Positions 52,764 through 61,677 of a DNA stretch of 64,000 nucleotides are shown piece after piece. The notes beneath the pieces were generated by a model, which worked only from the letters and a program-made list of their open reading frames with translations, searched no databases and was not told where the DNA came from. How positions within the stretch are numbered: the stretch's first letter is position 1; every line of letters begins with the position of its first letter. Position numbers and translations under genes: made by a program. The DNA is from Cellvibrionaceae bacterium 1162T.S.0a.05 (GTDB taxonomy: Bacteria > Pseudomonadota > Gammaproteobacteria > Pseudomonadales > Cellvibrionaceae), in NCBI GenBank assembly GCA_000964245.1, contig LANB01000001.1:3785501-3849500 (forward strand). Direction: 5' to 3'.

Positions 52764-54375
52764 GGTCGATCATTTCCATCGCGTTAGCGGGGCATTGATT
52801 AACGCAAATGCTGCAACCAACACATTTATCATAATCAACTTCATAGCCCCTGCCCTGGCCATTTTTTGTGATGGCATACTGCGGACAGGCCGCCATACAG
52901 CCATCACACTCAAAACAATTTCCGCAGGAAAAACACCGTTTGGATTCATAAAGGGCTTGTTCACGTGTCAAACCTTTTACGACTTCTGTGAATCCGTTTT
53001 GCCTGGCGAATTTATCGATGTGTGCTTGTGAGCTTGCTGGCGCAACCACCCGGTAAGCAAGGTTGAGCGTGTGATAGTGCGCGAGTGTGGTTTTTTCTCG
53101 CGGGCGGTATTTTTCTCTTCTTAGCCAGGCGTCAATACAACGTGCTGCGTGTTTACCGTGTCCAAAGGCATGCGTCGCGGTACGTTCTCCGTGAATCATA
53201 TCGCCGCCTGCAAAGATACCTTCCTGGCCTGTCATCAATTGGCGATCTACAAGAATACTGCCATCATAATCGAGCTTGATTCCCGGGTTTTGTTCAACCA
53301 GTTTGCCATCGACGTTTTGACCTATAGCGAGAATTAAGGCGTCAGCCGCAATATGTTCGGTTTTCCCACTGGCTTCCAACTCGCCTTGCTCATTCACTTG
53401 CATGACATCGACAACAATCTCATCGCCCTGCATTTCACGAATACGACGCAACCAATGCACATGAATATCTTCATTCAAGGCATCCTGTAATTCGGAATCG
53501 TGTGCAGACATGTGTTGTTGGTCATTGCGATAGATAACAACGGTTTCTTCTGCACCCATTCGTTGAGCAGTTCGAGCCACGTCCATGGCGGTATTCCCAC
53601 CGCCGTATACCGCAACCCGGCGTCCTATTTTGATATTCTTTTGTGCATCTGCATCGTGGAGAAACTGTAAGGCGTCGTGAATTTTTTTCGCGTCACCGCC
53701 GGGGATATCTATACGCCTGCTGATCGCCGCCCCTGTGGCCAGCAACACGGCATCAAAACGCCCTTCACGTTTCAGGTTATTAATATTTTCAATTTTTTGT
53801 TGGAGATGGAATTGTATGCCGAGGCTTTCGAGGCGTTTAATTTCGGCTTCCAGTATGTAACGCGGCAGCCGGTATGCGGGAATGCCATAGCGCATCATTC
53901 CGCCCAATTCGGCTTCGGCATCATAGACTTCCACTTCATGGCATTTTTGCGCGAGATGATAAGCCGCAGACAAGCCACAGGGCCCGGCACCGACAACAAG
54001 AATTCGTTTGCCACTGCGATGCAGCGGTTTTACAAAAGACCAGTTATTTTCTATGGCGAGATCACCGAGAAAACGTTCAACTGCATGAATGTTTACCGCG
54101 CGATCCACTTCCATGCGGTTACAGGCGTCTTCACATTTGTGGTAGCAAATACGGCCGCTGATTGCCGGGAAAGGGTTATTTTGAATCAGCGACATCCAGG
54201 CACGATTAAACTCGCCATTTTGTGCAAATGATAACCATTCCTGAATGTTTTCACCGGTAGGACAGGCATGGTTACAGGGTGGCATATGGTTTTGATAAAC
54301 CGGCTTGAGCAGTGGAAATGGCCCGGTGTCATGTTCGTGCTCCAGATCCGGAGCCTGGGTCATATCCTTGTTCAT
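52756..54375 (-). CDS. GltD-like NAD(P)H oxidoreductase with C-terminal ferredoxin domain
   Basis: A 539-aa flavoprotein. The N-terminal Cys region (PPCNHACPTGENIQEW, GRICYHKCEDACNRM) binds 4Fe-4S clusters as in GltD/PreT. The FAD motif is ILVVGAGPCGLSAAYHLAQK, the NAD(P) motif VAVYGGGNTAMDVARTAQRMG, and the late FAD site EGIFAGGDMIHGERTATHAFGHGKHAA. The C-terminus adds two ferredoxin clusters (CFSCGNCFECDGCMAACP, CVGCSICVNQCPANAM). It can move electrons between ferredoxin/PFOR and NAD(P). It starts the nifJ group, 127 nt after hypF, and overlaps nifJ by 8 nt. I see no glutamate synthase large subunit, so a glutamate role is unlikely. Confidence 0.88.
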   Translation of the reverse strand: MNKDMTQAPDLEHEHDTGPFPLLKPVYQNHMPPCNHACPTGENIQEWLSFAQNGEFNRAWMSLIQNNPFPAISGRICYHKCEDACNRMEVDRAVNIHAVERFLGDLAIENNWSFVKPLHRSGKRILVVGAGPCGLSAAYHLAQKCHEVEVYDAEAELGGMMRYGIPAYRLPRYILEAEIKRLESLGIQFHLQQKIENINNLKREGRFDAVLLATGAAISRRIDIPGGDAKKIHDALQFLHDADAQKNIKIGRRVAVYGGGNTAMDVARTAQRMGAEETVVIYRNDQQHMSAHDSELQDALNEDIHVHWLRRIREMQGDEIVVDVMQVNEQGELEASGKTEHIAADALILAIGQNVDGKLVEQNPGIKLDYDGSILVDRQLMTGQEGIFAGGDMIHGERTATHAFGHGKHAARCIDAWLRREKYRPREKTTLAHYHTLNLAYRVVAPASSQAHIDKFARQNGFTEVVKGLTREQALYESKRCFSCGNCFECDGCMAACPQYAITKNGQGRGYEVDYDKCVGCSICVNQCPANAMEMIDHE

Positions 54376-54502
54376 AGGCGCGCCCCAATTAAAATTGCTT
54401 ACAGCTAAAGACTAAACCAGTCGCCAAATTAATTATTGAGTTAGAACAAGTTTTTAAAGGATTTCATTTAAACTTCGCCATCCCGAAACACATTAATAGG
54501 CA

Positions 54503-56953
54503 CTAATGAGTGAGTTGTGACCAGGCGACTGCTGCCTGGCCAGCGGAAATGCCTCCATCATTGGCAGGGAGTTGCCGATGACAAAGTACCCGATAGCCGG
54601 CGGCTTCCAGTTTCTCTTGCAGACCTTCGAGCAAAAGCGCATTTTGAAATACACCACCGCTGAGTGCGATGGCTTTGGCAGGATAGTGTTTTAACAACTC
54701 ACGCGTAAGTGCGTAAATCCCCGCGATCAAGGTCCGGTGAAAACGCGCTGCAATAACAGAACGACTCAGGCCTGCCGCAAGATCATCGAAGAGCGCGGGC
54801 CACATTGGGTGCCAATCAAGTTCCCTCGACGAGCAAGTAAAAGAATAAACCTTTTTTTCCTCTGCAAAAGCAGAGTATGCCAGGCTTTCTAACTCCATGG
54901 CCGCCTGGCCTTCGTAGCTTTGCTCTTCAAAACACAGATCGAGCGCGGCCGCGACTGCATCGAACAGGCGCCCGGCCGAACTTGCCAAAGGGCAAGCAAT
55001 ATTTTTTTCCAGCATGACTTGAAGCGCTTGCAGCGGCTTGTCTTTTAATTTCTCGATAGCCATTTGTGTTGAATATTTTTCAAGAAAATCATTCATATTC
55101 GCTGCGTTCAAATAAGAAAAAAGCATACGCCAGGGTTGCCGACTGGCAAGGTCGCCACCGGGTAATGGTATGGTTTTAAAATGAGCGAGTCGTTCAACGC
55201 ACTGGTAAGAACCGAATAACCATTCGGCACCCCAGCTTGTGTTATCTTCTCCGTAACCACTGCCATCAAGCACAATACCTAAATAATTGTCTTCGTCATT
55301 CGCGATGCCATTTTCCAGAAGACAAGATGCCATATGCGCATGATGGTGTTGCACGGATAACAATGTCAGCCCGGATTCTTTTGCCAGTTCCTGGCCATAT
55401 TGAGTGGACGCATAATCGGGATGCTTATCCACAATGAGGTAATCGGCCTGAACCTTGTGTAAGTCACTAAAAGCCTTGAGCTGTTGGCAGTAGTCCTGAT
55501 ATTGCTGGTAATTTTTTAAATCTCCGAGGTAACCCGACACAACGACTCCACTCTCATTCAATAAACTGAAGCTGCTGCTGGTTTCTGCACCGAGAGCCAG
55601 GATATTCAGAGACAGTTTTTCGGATTTGTTTTCGGCTTGCTCAAGAACATTCGGGGAGGTGTCCAGCTCGTGAATTTGATTTTTTGATACAGGCAAAGGA
55701 ACGGAAGACGGAACTACGCCTCGGGCACGTCTGAAAAAGACCAGTTCCCTGCCGACTTTTTTTAGAACGCTGTCATCACAGCGATGCTGGATTTTCCTGT
55801 TATGTCCAACAATTATCCCGACCTTGTTTTTAAATAAAAGCGCTGCTTGGGCGTCTTCGTAGCATTGCGCTTCACCTGGACCATTAGCGGAAGTAAATAC
55901 CAGTGGTGTATCGAACTCAGACATCAACATATGATGCAAGCCCGTATAAGCAAGACAAAAGCCAAGATGGCTTTGCCCTGGCGCAATCAAAGGGGAAAGC
56001 GTTTTGCATTGTTTTGAACGTTTCGATGGTTTGGAAAGCAACACGATTGGTGCCAGCGCAGATTCGAGCTCGACTTCTTCATTTGCATTCACCGTGGCAT
56101 ATGCCCTTACCATGGTGACATCTTTGGCAAGCAGCGCCAGTGCCTTGTGGGGGCGTCTTTTTAATTGTCGAATGGCGTTGACGGCCTGGTCATTCCCTGC
56201 ATCAGCCAATAGATGAAATCCTCCAAGACCCTTTACACACGCAAGCTCGCCACGTTTAAGTACTTTTACAAGTGCTTGCACGCATGCATAATCATTTGAA
56301 ACGTTGCCTTTCGCGTTGATCTCGCTTAAAGGCTGATTGCTTGTATTTTCTTGCACGCCCTTTTCGCAATGCGCATAGAGTAAAGGCCCGCATTTTTCGC
56401 ATGCGATGGTCTCTGCATGAAATCGCCGATTCTCTACCTCACTGAATTCTCGCTGGCAATATTCGCAGAGCGTAAACGTGTGCATGCTCGTATTGCGACG
56501 ATCGTAAGGTGCCGTATTGAGTATGCTGAAACGTGGGCCACATTGAGCGCAGCTGATCGCTGCGTAGTGATTGCGCGTATTGCCTTGCTGGCTTAATTCA
56601 GATTTGCAAGACTCACAAATAGCCAAATCCGGCGGTAGCGGAGACCTGACACAGCCCGCCCTACTTTCAAGAATTTTGAAACCCTCTGTAAATTTTTTTT
56701 CAGCCGGGTTTGGGGGAAAGCTTAATTGAAAACGCTGATAGAAAGCCTGGGGCGGTGGACTGTGTTCCAGATTTTTACTGAATGCACTTATATTGGACTT
56801 CTCTGCAAACAGCTCAATTTCCACGCCTGCTGCGGTATTTGCCACCGAGCCACTCAGTCCATAACGCTGAGCCAATTTAAAAACGTAAGGGCGAAAACCA
56901 ATGCCCTGAACAAGTCCGGTAATCAGAATTTTGGCATAAACGAATTGAGACAC
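54503..56953 (-). CDS. hypF: carbamoyltransferase HypF
   Basis: An 816-aa HypF. Domains: acylphosphatase at 1-95 (ITGLVQGIGFRPYVFKLAQR), two zinc fingers (CESCKSEL ... CAQCGPRF; CEYCQREF ... CEKCGPLL), a YrdC-like domain (about 220-420, LKRGELACVKGLGGFHLLADA and HHMLMSEFDTPLVFTSAN) and a Kae1-like C-terminal domain with QHHHAHMASCLLENG, GSGYGEDNTSWGAE and ALSGGVFQNALLLEGL. It makes the thiocyanate-type carbamoyl adduct on HypE for CN ligands of the hydrogenase. The start is GTG 56953; there is little ribosome-site signal. It follows hypE with a gap of 3 nt. Confidence 0.95.
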   Translation of the reverse strand: MSQFVYAKILITGLVQGIGFRPYVFKLAQRYGLSGSVANTAAGVEIELFAEKSNISAFSKNLEHSPPPQAFYQRFQLSFPPNPAEKKFTEGFKILESRAGCVRSPLPPDLAICESCKSELSQQGNTRNHYAAISCAQCGPRFSILNTAPYDRRNTSMHTFTLCEYCQREFSEVENRRFHAETIACEKCGPLLYAHCEKGVQENTSNQPLSEINAKGNVSNDYACVQALVKVLKRGELACVKGLGGFHLLADAGNDQAVNAIRQLKRRPHKALALLAKDVTMVRAYATVNANEEVELESALAPIVLLSKPSKRSKQCKTLSPLIAPGQSHLGFCLAYTGLHHMLMSEFDTPLVFTSANGPGEAQCYEDAQAALLFKNKVGIIVGHNRKIQHRCDDSVLKKVGRELVFFRRARGVVPSSVPLPVSKNQIHELDTSPNVLEQAENKSEKLSLNILALGAETSSSFSLLNESGVVVSGYLGDLKNYQQYQDYCQQLKAFSDLHKVQADYLIVDKHPDYASTQYGQELAKESGLTLLSVQHHHAHMASCLLENGIANDEDNYLGIVLDGSGYGEDNTSWGAEWLFGSYQCVERLAHFKTIPLPGGDLASRQPWRMLFSYLNAANMNDFLEKYSTQMAIEKLKDKPLQALQVMLEKNIACPLASSAGRLFDAVAAALDLCFEEQSYEGQAAMELESLAYSAFAEEKKVYSFTCSSRELDWHPMWPALFDDLAAGLSRSVIAARFHRTLIAGIYALTRELLKHYPAKAIALSGGVFQNALLLEGLQEKLEAAGYRVLCHRQLPANDGGISAGQAAVAWSQLTH

Positions 56954-56956
56954 AAC

Positions 56957-57976
56957 TTAACAAATTCGAGGCAGTGCTTCGCCGCTCAACATCTCCAGGC
57001 GCCGACGGGTACCCAGTGTGGTTTGCAACTGCACGCCCGGTTCTGCAAGCACTTCACCTATAATCGCCGCATCACGTCCATGCGGGTGCTTACGCATTTT
57101 CGCGAGTAAGGCTTCAGCCTGTTCCTCTGCTACAAAACACACTAGTTTACCTTCGTTGGCAATGTAGGCCGGGTCCAGCCCTAATAATTCACAGGCTGCG
57201 CGTACAGACTCTTTCAGCGGAATTGCGGCTTCGTATATCCTGAACCCTTTGTCGGCTTGTTCGGAAAGTTCATTCAATGCTGATGCGATTCCACCGCGTG
57301 TGGGGTCACGCATACAGTGAATTGCGTGCTTGAAATGCTGCATCATATTGTCTACCAAATCATTCAGCGCGCAGGAGTCTGATAAGAGCGCGGTATCAAA
57401 TTGCAGCCCTTCACGTGCAGACATGACTGCAATACCGTGATCACCAATACTGCCGCTTAAAATGATTTTGTCGCCCACTTTTATCTGCTCAGCACCTAAA
57501 CTGACATCGTGGTCGCACAGGCCGACGCCACTGGTGGTGATAAACACACCATCACCCTTGCCTTTCTCAACAACTTTTGTATCGCCACTGACAATATTGA
57601 CCCCCGCTTCCTTTGCAGCGAGAGCCATACTTTTCACCAAGGATTTCAAGGTGGAAATCTTAAAGCCCTCTTCCAATATAAAGGCAGCAGTGAGCGCGAG
57701 AGGTCGGGCACCCGCCATTGAAAGGTCATTAATTGTTCCGTGGACAGCGAGGGAGCCGATATCGCCTCCTGGAAAAAACAGGGGAGAAATAACATGTGCG
57801 TCAATCGTGGTGACAATGTGACTGGTTTGCACATTCAGGCGGGCGGCATCGTTTTTTTTCGCGAGCTCTGTGTTGTTTGAATCAGCATTAAAATGATGGA
57901 TAAAAATCTCCTCAATTAAACGCGCCATCGCGCGCCCACCACTACCGTGATTCAACGTGATGAGTTCTTCTGTCAT
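56957..57976 (-). CDS. hypE: hydrogenase maturation protein HypE
   Basis: A 339-aa HypE. It opens ITLNHGSGGRAMARLIEEIF (ATP-binding of the PurM/ThiL fold), has SGDTKVVEKGKGDG and MRDPTRGGIASALNEL, and ends ALPRIC, where the terminal Cys takes the carbamoyl group and becomes the thiocyanate. All key residues are present. ATG 57976 overlaps the HypD stop codon (ATGA); a further upstream in-frame start at 58009 is inside hypD and is rejected. Confidence 0.96.
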   Translation of the reverse strand: MTEELITLNHGSGGRAMARLIEEIFIHHFNADSNNTELAKKNDAARLNVQTSHIVTTIDAHVISPLFFPGGDIGSLAVHGTINDLSMAGARPLALTAAFILEEGFKISTLKSLVKSMALAAKEAGVNIVSGDTKVVEKGKGDGVFITTSGVGLCDHDVSLGAEQIKVGDKIILSGSIGDHGIAVMSAREGLQFDTALLSDSCALNDLVDNMMQHFKHAIHCMRDPTRGGIASALNELSEQADKGFRIYEAAIPLKESVRAACELLGLDPAYIANEGKLVCFVAEEQAEALLAKMRKHPHGRDAAIIGEVLAEPGVQLQTTLGTRRRLEMLSGEALPRIC

Positions 57977-59136
57977 GCGTGACTCACTGCTGATCTTGCA
58001 TAATGCCAATAGGCGGAACAGGCGCCCTCTGAAGAAACCATGCAGGAACCAAGTGGGTTTTCCGGTGTGCAGGGTTTGCCAAATAATTTACAGTCAAGGG
58101 GTTTTATTGCACCACGCAATACGGCCGGGCACTCACAACCTTTATATTCCCGTGAAGGCACGACGTCGACGGAAAAAACCTGCTCTGCATCGAATACTTT
58201 ATATTCATCTTTTATTCGCAGCGCGCTGTCGGGAATAAAGCCCAGGCCGCGCCATTCGAATTTGTCCCTCAATGTAAAAATCGCCTGGGTCAATAACTGC
58301 GCCTTGGCATTACCTTGTGCGCTCACCGCACGATGATACTCATTCAAAACCCGCCATTCGCCCTTGTTAATCTGGTCGAGCAACATTGCCACGGCCTGAA
58401 GTACGTCTAGCGGTTCAAAGCCCGTGATAACCACCGGTTTTTTGTATCGCTCACAAATTTTTTCATAGGCGGCACTACCAATAATCGTACTGACATGAGA
58501 TGGCCCTAGAAAGCCGTCTATTAATACCGGGCTTACCTTTTCAGTAGCGTCATTTACACGACCATTTTCACTATCCTGCAATTCGCTCACCAATATGGCT
58601 TCAATGGCTGCAGGAGTGAGCACGTGATTGCAATAGACACTGAAGTTGCGCAATTGTTTTTCTTTGGCTTGTTGAATCACAAACGCCGTTGCAGGTGTGG
58701 TGGTTTCAAATCCGACTGCAAAAAAAATAACATGCTTGCTTGTTTCTTTTTCAGCAAGCGCCAGCGCATCCAAAGGTGAATACACCACACGCACATCTGC
58801 ACCTTGCGCCCGTGCGCTAAACAAACTGCGCTTGTGACTGGCAGGAACCCTAAGCATATCGCCATAGGAGCAAAAAATCACATCGGGTTGGGCTGCTAGC
58901 GCCAGGGCTTTGTCCAGGCGCGCGATAGGTAAAACACAGACGGGGCACCCGGGGCCGTGAATAAATTCTATGTTATCCGGCAACAATTGCTGTAAAGCAT
59001 GGCGAAAGATGACATGGGTATGCCCACCACAAAACTCCATTAATCTGTAGTGTTTATTCGAGTCATTCACCCCGGCAATCTTTTTGAGTAAGGTCTGTGC
59101 CAGATCGCTGGAGCGGAATTCATCTATAAACTTCAT
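57973..59136 (-). CDS. hypD: hydrogenase maturation protein HypD
   Basis: A 387-aa HypD. Family parts are LMEFCGGHTHVIFRHAL, IEFIHGPGCPVCVLP (cysteines used for Fe(CN)2CO transfer) and PVVITGFEPLDVL; the 4Fe-4S ligands occur in the C-terminal CECPAVLRGAIKPLDCKLFGKPC ... GSCMVSSEGACSAYWHY region. It assembles the Fe(CN)2CO group with HypC. Gap to hypC is 18 nt. Length is typical. Confidence 0.96.
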   Translation of the reverse strand: MKFIDEFRSSDLAQTLLKKIAGVNDSNKHYRLMEFCGGHTHVIFRHALQQLLPDNIEFIHGPGCPVCVLPIARLDKALALAAQPDVIFCSYGDMLRVPASHKRSLFSARAQGADVRVVYSPLDALALAEKETSKHVIFFAVGFETTTPATAFVIQQAKEKQLRNFSVYCNHVLTPAAIEAILVSELQDSENGRVNDATEKVSPVLIDGFLGPSHVSTIIGSAAYEKICERYKKPVVITGFEPLDVLQAVAMLLDQINKGEWRVLNEYHRAVSAQGNAKAQLLTQAIFTLRDKFEWRGLGFIPDSALRIKDEYKVFDAEQVFSVDVVPSREYKGCECPAVLRGAIKPLDCKLFGKPCTPENPLGSCMVSSEGACSAYWHYARSAVSHA

Positions 59137-59154
59137 AAGCAGTTGGGCCGTGGA

Positions 59155-59385
59155 TTAGCTTTTTTCGACAATGCCAGCTTCGGCAAACAGTGCCAGCGTT
59201 TTTTCTGCTTCTTTTTCGTCTATTTTGCTGAGCGCAAAACCTACGTGTACTAGCACATAGTCGCCTGGCTGCAAACCCTCTACCAGCGCGATAGAAATAG
59301 TCTTTTTGATATGCCCGAGGGAAACCACCGCAGATTGTTTAGTGTCATCAATGGTTTCAATTTGCGCAGGTACGGCTAGGCACAT
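59155..59385 (-). CDS. hypC: hydrogenase chaperone HypC
   Basis: A 76-aa HypC with the conserved start MCLAVPAQI (Cys2 binds the Fe(CN)2CO unit) and PGDYVLVHVGFALSKIDEKEA. It carries the iron group from HypD to the large subunit. Its start overlaps the end of hypB by 10 nt. Only one copy is visible, which would serve the one hydrogenase in the window. Confidence 0.95.
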   Translation of the reverse strand: MCLAVPAQIETIDDTKQSAVVSLGHIKKTISIALVEGLQPGDYVLVHVGFALSKIDEKEAEKTLALFAEAGIVEKS

Positions 59386-60095
59386 ACAGGAACCTGAAGT
59401 TGATCAAGCCAGCCCAACCATTCATTCAGGCCTTCCCCATTCAAGGTGGATAATTTGATAATTTTCAGGCAGCTGTTAATCTTCAATGCGTTTTCTATAC
59501 AGATGTCGAGATCAAAGGGCACGTACGGCAAAAGATCCATTTTGCTGATCAGCAAAAGATCTGCATGGGCAAACACTTCTGGATATTTAAGTGGTTTATC
59601 TTCGCCTTCGGTAACAGAAAGCAAGGCAACTCTTTTGGTTTCGCCAAGGTCGAACATGGCTGGGCAAATGAGGTTGCCCACATTCTCGACAAAAATCAGT
59701 GAACAGGTCTGCAAACGCGTGTCTTCAAGCGCGTGGTGAATACTGTGTGCATCCAGATGGCAATTTTTACCCGTATTGATTTGCAGCGCTTCAACGCCGT
59801 ATTTTTTCAAGCGTTGAGCATCATTGTCGGTGTATTGATCACCTTCAATCACACCTATGTGATTTTTTTCTGCACTGAGTTCGAGGGTTTTTTCCAAAAG
59901 AGAGGTTTTGCCAGAACCGGGGCTCGACAAAATATTAATACAAATACGATTCCCGCCTTGCAAAGCCCGACGGTTCTGTTCGGCATAATTTACATTTCTT
60001 TCAAGTACACGCCGGTTTAAATCTATTTTGACATAAGCTGGCTTGCCTGCATGACTTTCTGGCTTGCGTTCATCACAGCCACAGGTTCCACACAT
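59376..60095 (-). CDS. hypB: hydrogenase nickel-incorporation GTPase HypB
   Basis: A 239-aa HypB. It begins MCGTCGCDERK, the high-affinity nickel site (CxxCxC). The GTPase P-loop is ILSSPGSGKTSLLEKTL; others are IGVIEGDQYTDNDAQRL, LIFVENVGNLICPA (with Cys of the metal site) and LLISKMDLLPYVPFD (NKxD variant SKMD). It supplies nickel to the large subunit with HypA. ATG 60095 shares one base with the hypA stop (TGATG). No His-rich storage segment is seen. Confidence 0.96.
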   Translation of the reverse strand: MCGTCGCDERKPESHAGKPAYVKIDLNRRVLERNVNYAEQNRRALQGGNRICINILSSPGSGKTSLLEKTLELSAEKNHIGVIEGDQYTDNDAQRLKKYGVEALQINTGKNCHLDAHSIHHALEDTRLQTCSLIFVENVGNLICPAMFDLGETKRVALLSVTEGEDKPLKYPEVFAHADLLLISKMDLLPYVPFDLDICIENALKINSCLKIIKLSTLNGEGLNEWLGWLDQLQVPVCA

Positions 60096-60436
60096 CACTC
60101 TAACTCCATATTCACTAGATGAAATTCTTCTCCCGCAAGGACATCCCGGTCGAAGCTGCCACAATGCTCACAAGGGCTATACCATTCGCTCATGGGGTAA
60201 GATTCTCCACAAGCCCGACAATGCGCCCTGCCTGCAATATTTTCTATATTGAGTTTGATTTGTTGTAAGGCGGTACCGTGGCTGGCAAGTTCAAAGCCCA
60301 GTCGAAAGGCCTCGTGGTTCACTGCCAACAAATTACCCAGCTTTACCGTGACTGCGCGAGGTGTTGCAACTTGCCTCGCAGAGATTTCTTGCTCAACCAG
60401 ATCAAACAAATTTCGCGACAAGGCATACTCATGCAT
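60095..60436 (-). CDS. hypA: hydrogenase nickel chaperone HypA
   Basis: A 113-aa HypA. The N-terminus MHEYALSRNLFDLVE contains the nickel-binding His2. Zinc cysteines are in HCRACGESY and SPCEHCGS. ATG 60436 lies 2 nt after the TPR-protein stop codon, so hypA may be co-transcribed with the TonB-system genes; an earlier start at 60499 would overlap that gene. It hands nickel to HypB. Length is typical. Confidence 0.95.
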   Translation of the reverse strand: MHEYALSRNLFDLVEQEISARQVATPRAVTVKLGNLLAVNHEAFRLGFELASHGTALQQIKLNIENIAGRAHCRACGESYPMSEWYSPCEHCGSFDRDVLAGEEFHLVNMELE

Positions 60437-60438
60437 GA

Positions 60439-61677
60439 TTACTGAATCAGTCGCGCTGCCTCGTATTTCGCTTTTTCCTGATCGACGTAGCGAGTCCACT
60501 GGCGTGATAGATCAGCCGTTTTCTCGCCTCTTGCGGCTAGTTTAAAGGCTTTATGTGCATCATCAAAATTATTTTGATAGAAACGGACCATGCCAAGGAG
60601 GATATAGGTCTCCCCTTCATTTTCCAGCCCCCCGGCATTCAGGGCATCTTCGAGCGCCTTTTCAGCTTCCGACCAGCGATAAAGGTTAATATAAGCCTGC
60701 GCGACGCGCACATACATCTTGGCATTTTTTTCAAGTTTGGCTGCTTCAACCAGGTATTGTACAGAACGATCTTCCTCGGCTGCGAGTTGCCAGGCCTGGG
60801 CGAGCAATTCCAGATTGCGAATACTGCGCTCAACCTTTCCCTCTTCCAATGCTTTTTCAATCAGCACTGCGCCTTTGTAGGGAACTTTATGAAGCAGAAA
60901 TAATTGCGCGAGGTTGACCAGTTCTGATTCGTTTTTCAGTTTGCCTTGATCATAGAGCGGTTCCATAAGAACCAACTGTTTTTGTGTTTGCTCCGACTGC
61001 CCGTAGATCGCCGCAAGATTTTTAATGTAGGTTTCCTTGGGGTACAAGGCAATCAGTTCACGGAGAATTTCCGCCATTTTCACCAAATCATTTTTCGAGT
61101 AGTAAATGGCATTCATTACCAACAACCAGTTCTCCTTGATTTTGCGCCCGTTTGCGCGTTCCAGTTCGATCGCTCGCAAACCATTTTTCAAGGCTGAGTC
61201 AATGTCCTCTTTTTTATAGTAGATTTGTGAGAGCAACATATAGTTTTCGCCATCAGGCACTTCTGAAACGGCAATTAACTTATTGGCATACTGGAGTGCT
61301 TCGTCGTAACGGTCCTGCATGAACGCCAATTGCGTTGCAGTGCGCAGTGAAATTTGATGAAACCCTTCGGGGAGCTCATCAAAACTTAAGACATTACGAA
61401 ACGCCTCCAGTGCCAGATCAAAACGCTCCATATGGAAATAAACATTTCCGTGCATACTCCAGGTTTGTGCTTTCTCAAAGTTGTTCAGGCGCTTCATTTC
61501 AAGGATGCCGTTGAGCACGGCCGTTGCCTGGTTAAAGTTTTTTTGTTCAACCAGAAGTTGTGCCTCCTGCATTTTTTCATAGACATCCTGACCTATGGCA
61601 AGTTGCGCTTTTGCCTCTGTGGTGAGCGCGTGCAAGCTAAGGAATATGAAACATGCTGTGACTGCGAGCTTATTCAT
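60439..61677 (-). CDS. periplasmic TPR protein of TonB operon
   Basis: A 412-aa TPR-repeat protein. ATG 61677 gives a signal peptide (MNKLAVTACFIFLSLHALTTEAKA). About nine or ten degenerate TPR units follow, for example AQTWSMHGNVYFHMERFDLALEAF and WSEAEKALEDALNAGGLENEGE. The gene is last in the exbB-exbB-exbD-tonB-TPR set, as in the TtpC-like systems of Alteromonas/Vibrio relatives. It may organise the TonB complex or bind outer-membrane receptors. It starts 8 nt before the tonB stop. No lipobox is seen. Role is inferred from neighbours. Confidence 0.85.
   Translation of the reverse strand: MNKLAVTACFIFLSLHALTTEAKAQLAIGQDVYEKMQEAQLLVEQKNFNQATAVLNGILEMKRLNNFEKAQTWSMHGNVYFHMERFDLALEAFRNVLSFDELPEGFHQISLRTATQLAFMQDRYDEALQYANKLIAVSEVPDGENYMLLSQIYYKKEDIDSALKNGLRAIELERANGRKIKENWLLVMNAIYYSKNDLVKMAEILRELIALYPKETYIKNLAAIYGQSEQTQKQLVLMEPLYDQGKLKNESELVNLAQLFLLHKVPYKGAVLIEKALEEGKVERSIRNLELLAQAWQLAAEEDRSVQYLVEAAKLEKNAKMYVRVAQAYINLYRWSEAEKALEDALNAGGLENEGETYILLGMVRFYQNNFDDAHKAFKLAARGEKTADLSRQWTRYVDQEKAKYEAARLIQ

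Noticed and set aside
52756-54375. Glutamate synthase small subunit
   Set aside because: No large subunit nearby, extra C-terminal ferredoxin clusters, and direct coupling to nifJ point to a PFOR-linked electron transfer role.
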